Below the pieces are notes generated by a model. That model searched no databases. It worked only from the letters and a program-made list of their open reading frames with translations, and was not told the origin of the DNA. A program made the position numbers and the translations under genes. From Prevotella sp. CAG:1320 (GTDB lineage: Bacteria > Bacteroidota > Bacteroidia > Bacteroidales > Bacteroidaceae): a DNA stretch of 7,237 nt. The stretch spans positions 1 through 7,237 of the forward strand of contig FR882132.1 in assembly GCA_000435635.1 (NCBI GenBank), given 5' to 3'. Shown here one piece after another: positions 1-5,644 of this stretch (position 1 is the first letter of the stretch; each line of letters begins with the position of its first letter).

Positions 1-222
1 TCACCAAATCTTCAAACACTTATATTTCATCGAACTCACGTTAAGTATTTGGATGTCCATGGCGGTAGTCTCAACCAGCGGCATAACAACGAGCGGTGAG
101 GTATATGATGACAATGGAATTAAAATAATTCATTAATTCCAACCATCATGATGCTCCAAGGTTCATCTTCTTTCCTGAAGAGGAAGCTCTTTGCCGTCTT
201 GTCCACTTTCGCTGGCATATTA

Positions 223-273
223 CTTCCCGATTTGCCTCAACACAGCCCGTTACGCCCTCTACAAGTCGGGAAG
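223..273. repeat. Inverted repeat, 12-bp arms, 27-base loop
   Basis: CTTCCCGATTTG (223-234) faces CAAGTCGGGAAG (262-273). Eleven of twelve positions are Watson-Crick. The twelfth (T231/G265) is a G-U wobble if read as + strand RNA, so the + transcript would form an unbroken 12-pair stem. No T tract follows the right arm, so it does not look like a classical intrinsic terminator of + transcription. It may be a structured transcript end, a processing site, or part of a dispersed repeat. Function is unknown. Confidence 0.6.
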
Positions 274-298
274 CAATAAGCAAGGCTGCAGTGAACCA

Positions 299-331
299 TC
301 TCCCCAAAATCTCATGACCAATTTGGGGTGA
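299..331. repeat. Hairpin with CCCCAAA/TTTGGGG arms
   Basis: CCCCAAA at 302-308 pairs perfectly with TTTGGGG at 322-328 across a 13-base loop. After one T/T mismatch (301/329) the stem continues for two more pairs (299-300 with 330-331). It lies about 25 bases before the -33-like element of the downstream gene. No U-run follows on the + side. It could be a weak terminator of an upstream transcript or a regulatory site. Confidence 0.45.
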
Positions 332-346
332 ATCGACACAATTTGG
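319..346. repeat. Direct repeat CAATTTGG, two copies 20 bp apart
   Basis: CAATTTGG occurs at 319-326 and again at 339-346, with starts exactly 20 bp apart, close to two turns of the helix. The pair sits immediately upstream of the promoter of the gene at 410, where an activator would bind. The first copy overlaps the right arm of the neighbouring hairpin. Eight-base repeats can occur by chance, so an operator role is only a suggestion. Confidence 0.3.
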
Positions 347-355
347 CAGAAATTA

Positions 356-386
356 TTTCACCAATAGAACTTTTTTAGTACTTTCG
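356..386 (+). promoter_or_regulatory. Bacteroidetes-type promoter for the activase gene
   Basis: The -7 element reads TACTTTCG at 379-386, matching TAnnTTTG except for C in place of the last T. A -33-like TTTC lies at 356-359, 19 bp upstream, one base off TTTG. Spacing fits the major sigma factor of Bacteroidetes. Transcription would begin near 391-395, giving a leader of under 20 bases before the ATG at 410. Confidence 0.5.
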
Positions 387-395
387 CGCAGGAAT

Positions 396-404
396 AAGGA
401 AAGG
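396..404 (+). promoter_or_regulatory. Purine-rich ribosome-binding-like stretch
   Basis: AAGGAAAGG ends five bases before the ATG at 410, and its AAGGA core is nine bases away. It resembles a Shine-Dalgarno site. Bacteroidetes generally depend little on such sites, so its importance is uncertain, but it supports the chosen start. Confidence 0.35.
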
Positions 405-409
405 TATTC

Positions 410-3400
410 ATGAGAGCAGCACTTTTTAGGATAGGCCTTGACGTAGGGTCAACGACAGCCAAAATTGCCGTCATTGACGCTCATAACAAACTGATATTCT
501 CCCGCTATGAGCGCCACCACGCACAAGTAAGCCAATTAATAAACAGATACTTGCACGAGCTGTCCGGGCAGATAGGAGATGTGCCCGTCTGCATGTGCGT
601 GACTGGTAGTGTCGGCATGGCCACCGCAGAGCAACTGGGCGTTGAGTTCGCCCAAGAGGTGGTAGCTGCCGCTGTCCTCTCCAGGAATCGTTATCCACAA
701 GCAAAGGCATTGATAGACATCGGAGGCGAAGATGCCAAAGTGGTGTTTTTCAATGGCAAGCACATGGAATTGCGCATGAATGGCAATTGCGCAGGCGGTA
801 CAGGAGCCTTCATTGACCAAATGTCTGTATTGATGGGTATAGACAACCAGGGCATGAGCGAATTGGCCATGAACGCTACGCAAACTTATCCCATGGCAGC
901 GCGCTGTGGCGTGTTCGCCAAGACTGATATACAAAACCTGATGGCTCGCAACTTGCCCAAAGAGAATATCGCGGCAAGTATTTTCCATTCCATAGCAGTA
1001 CAGACGGTTGTTACGCTGAGCAGAGGAATGGACTTCCAACCGCCCATCTTGCTTTGTGGAGGCCCATTGACTTTCCTGCCTGCACTGAGAAAAGCTTTCG
1101 CAGACTATCTGGGAATGAAAGAAGACGACTTTATCGTCTCGGAGCAAAGCAATTTAATACCAGCGTTGGGTTGCGCCATCAAGGCGAAAGACACCAAGGG
1201 AACTACCACGATTACCGCCTTGCGCCAAAAGCTCAACACCCCCTTGAAGACGAACTGGAAAAGCGAGCTGCCTCCCCTCTTCAACAATGAAAAGGAATAT
1301 CAAGATTGGTTGAAAGACAAGCAGGACTACCAAATACCCATAAAAGCCTTGCGGCCAGGCAAAAGACCCGTTATCATAGGCGTAGACTCTGGCTCCACAA
1401 CCACAAAACTGGTAGCCATTGACGCGGAAACGGGAGATATCGTTTTCACCAACTACCGGCTCAACTTGGGTAATCCAATAGGAGCCGTGATTGGTGCGCT
1501 CACCGCACTGAAAGAAGAAGCAGACCACGCCAAAGCCATTTTGGAAATATTGGGAAGTTGCGCCACGGGATACGGCGAAGAACTCATCAAGACTGCCTTC
1601 CGCATGGAGAAAGGCATCATAGAGACAATGGCCCACTACCAAGCCGCGGCAGCTCTCATGCCCGAGGTATCCTTCATCTTGGATATTGGCGGACAAGACA
1701 TGAAAGCCATATTCGTGGAGAATGGCGCCGTGGTACACATGGAACTTAACGAAGCTTGCTCCTCTGGATGCGGTACCTTTATACAGACTTTCGCCAATAA
1801 TCTAGGGTACAAAGTGGAAGATTTCGCCGCCCTGGCTTGCCAGGCGAAAGCACCTTGTGACCTAGGAACACGCTGTACCGTGTTCATGAACTCCAAGGTG
1901 AAACAAGTTATACGCGAAGGTGCGGATGTGGCAGACATCTCGGCAGGCATCTCTTACTCAGTGGTAAAAAACTGCCTTTACAAGGTCTTGAAACTCCAAG
2001 ACACAGAAAGTCTGGGAGGCAATATCGTGGTACAAGGCGGTACTATGCGCAATGACTCCGTGGTACGTGCCTTCGAACAACTAACGGGCGTAAACGTGGC
2101 CCGTAGCAACATGCCTGAAATGATGGGCGCTTATGGTTGCGCTCTTTTCATGCGGGAAGAGATGAAAGGCAAAATTGACCAGGGTAACACCGCAAGGAAT
2201 ATCGAAGAGTTGCTATCCATGAGCGAATATGAGACAAGGCAATTGCAATGTCATGGCTGTGAAAACAGTTGCATGGTATCGAGATACACTTTCCCTGGAG
2301 GCGCGAAATTCTATTCTGGCAACAAATGCGAGAGAGTGTTCAACAACCAAGGGGAAGGAGCGGTAAAGGGCGAAAACCTGTACGTCTATAAATATCAGTT
2401 GCTATTCCAACGGGAATGCCTGGAAACAGGAACCAAAGTGATAGGCATACCCCGAGCGCTCAACATGTATGAGAACTATCCTTTTTGGCACAGATTACTC
2501 ACAGACGTTGGATTCAAAGTGGTGCTCTCTCCTGAATCAACCTTCCAACGCTATGAAGGGGCTTTGGGTTCCGTGATGTCTGACAACATTTGTTTCCCAG
2601 CCAAATTGATACATTCCCATATCGCCGCATTAAACCAAGACGCTACCGTTGAGCGCATCTTAATGCCCTATGTGGTATTTGAACGCAATGACGACAAGCA
2701 ACGTACCATCAATTCCTTCAACTGTCCCATCGTATCCGGCTATTCCGACGTAGTGAAGTCTGCCATGAAACTGGATAAGCCCTTGGACGCTCCTGTCATC
2801 AATTTCTCCAACGAGAGGCTCTTGGAGAAGCAAATCGTGGACTATCTCAAAACACTTGGCGTAAAGAAAAACGACGCAAAAAAAGCATTGGCCCATGCCT
2901 TGCAAGCGCAAACAGAATATGGACAAGCCATAAAAAAGAAAGCGCAAGAAATTTTGGAAAAAAGCCGCAAGACAGGAAATCTCACCATCTTGTTGGCAGG
3001 TCGCCCTTACCATACCGACCCTTTGGTTCAACACAAACTTTCAGAGATGATAGCATCGCTAGGCGTAGATGTTATCAGTGATGATATTGTACGAAACGAC
3101 ATTGTCACCAATAGCGGAGAGACTTACCTTGTAAAGCAATGGGCTTACATGAACCGCATCGTGAAAAGCGGACAATGGGCCGCGGAACAAGACGACCAGC
3201 TACACTTTGTGGAGATGACCAGTTTCGGTTGCGGACCAGATTCCTTCATACAAGATGAAATCCGAGATATATTGAAACGCCACCATAAACCTTTCACATT
3301 GTTGAAAATAGACGATGTGAGCAATATCGGCAGCCTGAAATTACGCATAAGGTCATTGGTGGAAAGCCTCAAACACAAGATAAACACAAAGGGCGAAATA

Positions 3401-4657
3401 CCGCCTTTGCCATTGGAGCAAACTCGTGTATTCAGGCAAGAGGATATCAGACGCAAAATATTGGCTCCTTATATGACCGAATATCTCACACCCTTCATTT
3501 CGCCAATACTGAAACTGATGGGATATGATGTTGAGGTATTGCCCATGAGCGACCAGCATAGTGCCGAACTAGGGCTGAAATACGCCAATAATGAGGTTTG
3601 CTATCCTGCTACACTTATCGTAGGCGATATTATCAAAGCGCTGAAGAGCGGGAAATACGACCCCAAGAACACTGCCGTGATAATGAGCCAAACAGGTGGA
3701 CAATGCCGAGCGACCAATTACGCCGGGCTTATCAAACGTGCCATGGTAGCCAATGGCTTCCAAGATGTACCACTTATCACTTTAGGCGTAACCGCCACGG
3801 CCAGCGAAGAGAGCAATGAACAAGAAGGCTTCCATGTCAACTGGTTAAAATACTCGCAAATCATTGTCACCTCCATATTATATGGCGACGCCATCAACGA
3901 GATGTACAACGCCTGTTTGGTAAGGGAGCGTACTCCTGGCATCGCCAAAACCCTTCGGGACAAATATCTAAAATGCATTGAGAAACCCATCCTCGAGAAC
4001 AAAGCCAACGGTTTGATACATCTGCTAAAGCAAGCCGCTGAGGAGTTTGATGTCAACACAATAGACAAGGAGTTGCCCAAAGTAGGTATCGTGGGGGAAA
4101 TATTCTTGAAATTCAATCCTTTCTCCCATCAATACATAGAAGAGCATATCACTTCCAAAGGAATTGAAGTGGTGCCGCCATTGTTAGCTCCATTCTTCTT
4201 ACAAGAGTTTGTCAACGCGGAGGCGCAAAAACATCTCCGCTTAAGCTGTTCCCATGTACCTGACGCCGTCATCAGATTGGCCTATCAGACCTTGATAGGC
4301 AGACGTATCAAACAAGTGAATAAAGCCGCGGGGCGCTTCCGCTACTTCCGACCATTCACTAACATCTATGATGATGCCAAGGAGGTGGAAGGCGTAGTTT
4401 CATTGGCTGCTCAATTTGGCGAGGGATGGCTATTACCCGCCGATATCATCGGTTACCTACGCGATGGCGTGAACAACATTATCTCTTTACAGCCTTTTGG
4501 ATGTATCGCCAACCATGTCATCTCTAAAGGTATTGAGAAAAAGTTGCACACACTCCATCCACAACTCAATTTATTGTCCTTAGATTTCGATTCAGGCGTA
4601 AGTGGCGTGAATGTCACCAATCGTTTGATACTTTTTCTTGATTCTATTGCGGTATAA
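410..4657 (+). CDS. Giant acyl-CoA dehydratase activase-type protein (BadF/BadG/BcrA/BcrD ATPase family)
   Basis: Seen, in order: ATPase domain 1 (about 7-260) with phosphate loop GLDVGSTTAK, DIGGEDAK at 103-110, cysteines C127 (NCAGGTGAF) and C166 (RCGVFA), and LCGG at 215-218. ATPase domain 2 (about 322-585) has GVDSGSTTTK, TGYGE, DIGGQDMK at 425-432, C450, C489 and VQGG. A cysteine cluster follows (C614, C617, C621, C640). Then come two similar dehydratase-like halves, about 677-990 (starting with a DUF2229-type GIPRALNMYE segment) and 1012-1412. Known: HgdC-type activators are homodimers that hydrolyse ATP to push an electron from a shared [4Fe-4S] cluster, bound by C127 and C166 of each subunit, to a 2-hydroxyacyl-CoA dehydratase. 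Fused proteins of about 1400 residues occur in many anaerobes. Inferred: a cytoplasmic, oxygen-sensitive ATP-driven reductase. The substrate is unknown and no metabolic partner gene is adjacent. Only eight residues precede the first motif, so this start is well supported. The frame is intact throughout. Confidence 0.93.
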   Translation: MRAALFRIGLDVGSTTAKIAVIDAHNKLIFSRYERHHAQVSQLINRYLHELSGQIGDVPVCMCVTGSVGMATAEQLGVEFAQEVVAAAVLSRNRYPQAKALIDIGGEDAKVVFFNGKHMELRMNGNCAGGTGAFIDQMSVLMGIDNQGMSELAMNATQTYPMAARCGVFAKTDIQNLMARNLPKENIAASIFHSIAVQTVVTLSRGMDFQPPILLCGGPLTFLPALRKAFADYLGMKEDDFIVSEQSNLIPALGCAIKAKDTKGTTTITALRQKLNTPLKTNWKSELPPLFNNEKEYQDWLKDKQDYQIPIKALRPGKRPVIIGVDSGSTTTKLVAIDAETGDIVFTNYRLNLGNPIGAVIGALTALKEEADHAKAILEILGSCATGYGEELIKTAFRMEKGIIETMAHYQAAAALMPEVSFILDIGGQDMKAIFVENGAVVHMELNEACSSGCGTFIQTFANNLGYKVEDFAALACQAKAPCDLGTRCTVFMNSKVKQVIREGADVADISAGISYSVVKNCLYKVLKLQDTESLGGNIVVQGGTMRNDSVVRAFEQLTGVNVARSNMPEMMGAYGCALFMREEMKGKIDQGNTARNIEELLSMSEYETRQLQCHGCENSCMVSRYTFPGGAKFYSGNKCERVFNNQGEGAVKGENLYVYKYQLLFQRECLETGTKVIGIPRALNMYENYPFWHRLLTDVGFKVVLSPESTFQRYEGALGSVMSDNICFPAKLIHSHIAALNQDATVERILMPYVVFERNDDKQRTINSFNCPIVSGYSDVVKSAMKLDKPLDAPVINFSNERLLEKQIVDYLKTLGVKKNDAKKALAHALQAQTEYGQAIKKKAQEILEKSRKTGNLTILLAGRPYHTDPLVQHKLSEMIASLGVDVISDDIVRNDIVTNSGETYLVKQWAYMNRIVKSGQWAAEQDDQLHFVEMTSFGCGPDSFIQDEIRDILKRHHKPFTLLKIDDVSNIGSLKLRIRSLVESLKHKINTKGEIPPLPLEQTRVFRQEDIRRKILAPYMTEYLTPFISPILKLMGYDVEVLPMSDQHSAELGLKYANNEVCYPATLIVGDIIKALKSGKYDPKNTAVIMSQTGGQCRATNYAGLIKRAMVANGFQDVPLITLGVTATASEESNEQEGFHVNWLKYSQIIVTSILYGDAINEMYNACLVRERTPGIAKTLRDKYLKCIEKPILENKANGLIHLLKQAAEEFDVNTIDKELPKVGIVGEIFLKFNPFSHQYIEEHITSKGIEVVPPLLAPFFLQEFVNAEAQKHLRLSCSHVPDAVIRLAYQTLIGRRIKQVNKAAGRFRYFRPFTNIYDDAKEVEGVVSLAAQFGEGWLLPADIIGYLRDGVNNIISLQPFGCIANHVISKGIEKKLHTLHPQLNLLSLDFDSGVSGVNVTNRLILFLDSIAV

Positions 4658-4677
4658 GGAAAAAAATCGTATCTTCG
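4647..4677 (+). promoter_or_regulatory. Bacteroidetes-type promoter for cysE
   Basis: TTG at 4647-4649 and TATCTTCG at 4670-4677 are separated by 20 bp, fitting the TTTG / TAnnTTTG consensus with one change (C for T) in the -7 box. The -33 part lies within the last codons of the upstream gene, whose stop ends at 4657. Transcription would start near 4682-4686, leaving a leader of roughly 30 bases. It resembles the element before the first gene, which also ends in TTCGCG. Confidence 0.55.
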
Positions 4678-4683
4678 CGAAGA
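4672..4683. repeat. 12-bp perfect palindrome over the cysE promoter -7 box
   Basis: TCTTCGCGAAGA is its own reverse complement. It covers most of the -7 element and runs to the expected transcription start, where a repressor could block initiation. About two such palindromes are expected by chance in a window of this size, so only the position is suggestive. Confidence 0.35.
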
Positions 4684-4712
4684 CATAGCAACACGATTGA
4701 TACATTATATCC

Positions 4713-5627
4713 ATGAGCAAGCGTAACCTGACTCATCAGTTGATGGACACCGTAAAGGCACTCTCCGACCAGGAGGCCTTGCAGGGCTTGTGCCATCAGC
4801 ACAGGGATGAAACACCACTCCCCTCAAGCAAAGCGCTTGAAGAGATTATCGATTTATCTCGCTCCGTGCTCTTTCCTGGATATTTCGGCAACTCCTCTAT
4901 CAATATGAGTACCATACAGTACCATATAGGCGTGAGACTGGAGCTGTTGCAAGAGAAACTCTCTGAACAAATCATGGCAGGACTTTGCTTTTTGGAGGAC
5001 TGCGAAGGAGAAAAGGGCACAGGCACTTTCAAGGCCAATAGGTTACGGATAAGAGCAGGGATTATAGCCGCCCGTGTCATTATGCGCTTTCCACAAATAC
5101 GCAAGGTGTTAGCCACCGATGTAGAGGCAGCCTACAATGGAGATCCCGCCGCTGAGAGCATTGGCGAGATTATTTCATGCTATCCTGTTATCAAAACACT
5201 TACCATCTATCGGTTGGCGCACGAGCTTTTCTTGGAAGGCGTTCCGCTGATACCCCGCATGATGGCAGAAATAGCCCATTCCGAAACAGGCATAGATATC
5301 CATCCAGGAGCCAGTATCGGCCGATATTTCACAATAGATCACGGAACAGGCGTAGTCATAGGTGCCACATGTATCATCGGTGACAACGTAAAACTATATC
5401 AAGGCGTTACCTTGGGAGCCAAAAGTTTTCCCTTGGATGAGCACGGAAATCCCATCAAAGGCATTCCACGCCATCCCATTATTGGCAACAATGTCATTAT
5501 ATATGCCAACGCCACCATACTTGGACGTATCCAGATTGGTGATGGCTGCGTAATAGGGGCCAACGTATGGGTAACTAAGGATATGGAAGCCAATACCAAG
5601 AAATATAAACAAGAGACCTCTGAATAA
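4713..5627 (+). CDS. cysE: Serine O-acetyltransferase
   Basis: Makes O-acetylserine from L-serine and acetyl-CoA, the committed step of cysteine synthesis in the cytoplasm. The N-terminal helical half (about 1-180) contains DVEAAYNGDPAA at 136-147 and YRLAHELF at 166-173. The C-terminal half is a left-handed beta-helix of hexapeptide repeats. The catalytic pair is recognisable by alignment to the E. coli enzyme: D195 in DIHPGASIGR and H210 in DHGTG keep the same 15-residue spacing as D143 and H158, and RHP at 253-255 matches the substrate-binding loop. The chain ends shortly after the last hexapeptide turn, without the usual P-A-R motif or the C-terminal isoleucine that docks into cysteine synthase. 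A tight CysE-CysK complex is therefore not expected, an inference from sequence. No Shine-Dalgarno site is seen before the ATG, as is common in Bacteroidetes. It is probably the first gene of a two-gene operon with the methyltransferase 17 bases downstream. Confidence 0.95.
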   Translation: MSKRNLTHQLMDTVKALSDQEALQGLCHQHRDETPLPSSKALEEIIDLSRSVLFPGYFGNSSINMSTIQYHIGVRLELLQEKLSEQIMAGLCFLEDCEGEKGTGTFKANRLRIRAGIIAARVIMRFPQIRKVLATDVEAAYNGDPAAESIGEIISCYPVIKTLTIYRLAHELFLEGVPLIPRMMAEIAHSETGIDIHPGASIGRYFTIDHGTGVVIGATCIIGDNVKLYQGVTLGAKSFPLDEHGNPIKGIPRHPIIGNNVIIYANATILGRIQIGDGCVIGANVWVTKDMEANTKKYKQETSE

Positions 5628-5644
5628 TTACACTTTATCGAATA

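Larger units (their letters stand above)
1..409. other. Upstream region without a confident gene
   Basis: No reading frame here is long enough or recognisable enough to call. A + frame is open from position 2 to a TAA at 134-136 (44 codons, ending GEVYDDNGIKIIH) and could be the 3' end of a gene that starts left of the window, but I recognise no family. Two further short ORFs overlap each other on opposite strands: + 148-279 (43 aa, with a hydrophobic stretch near KRKLFAVLSTFAGILLP) and - 218-120 (32 aa, starting MPAKVDKTAK). They cannot easily both be real, and neither has a convincing start signal. The rest holds two inverted repeats, a direct repeat pair and the promoter of the downstream gene, listed separately. 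Confidence 0.6.

Noticed and set aside
299..331. Hairpin as a classical intrinsic terminator
   Set aside because: No run of T follows the right arm on the + strand, and the stem is short with a 13-base loop.
536..1738. Long open frames on the - strand (203 and 194 codons) opposite the activase gene
   Set aside because: They lie wholly within conserved activase motifs on the + strand and their products are rich in Cys, His and Ser with no recognisable domain, as expected of antisense shadows.
410..4657. The giant frame as an assembly fusion of two or more genes
   Set aside because: The frame is uninterrupted, the domain order is the one known for this family of about 1400-residue proteins, and no internal start signal or gap is seen.
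4658..4712. Riboswitch or T-box leader before cysE
   Set aside because: Only 55 bases separate the genes and the expected leader is about 30 bases, too short for a known sulfur-related riboswitch.
5628..5644. Separate promoter for the methyltransferase gene
   Set aside because: The 17-base gap has no TAnnTTTG-like box at a useful distance. Co-transcription with cysE is simpler.
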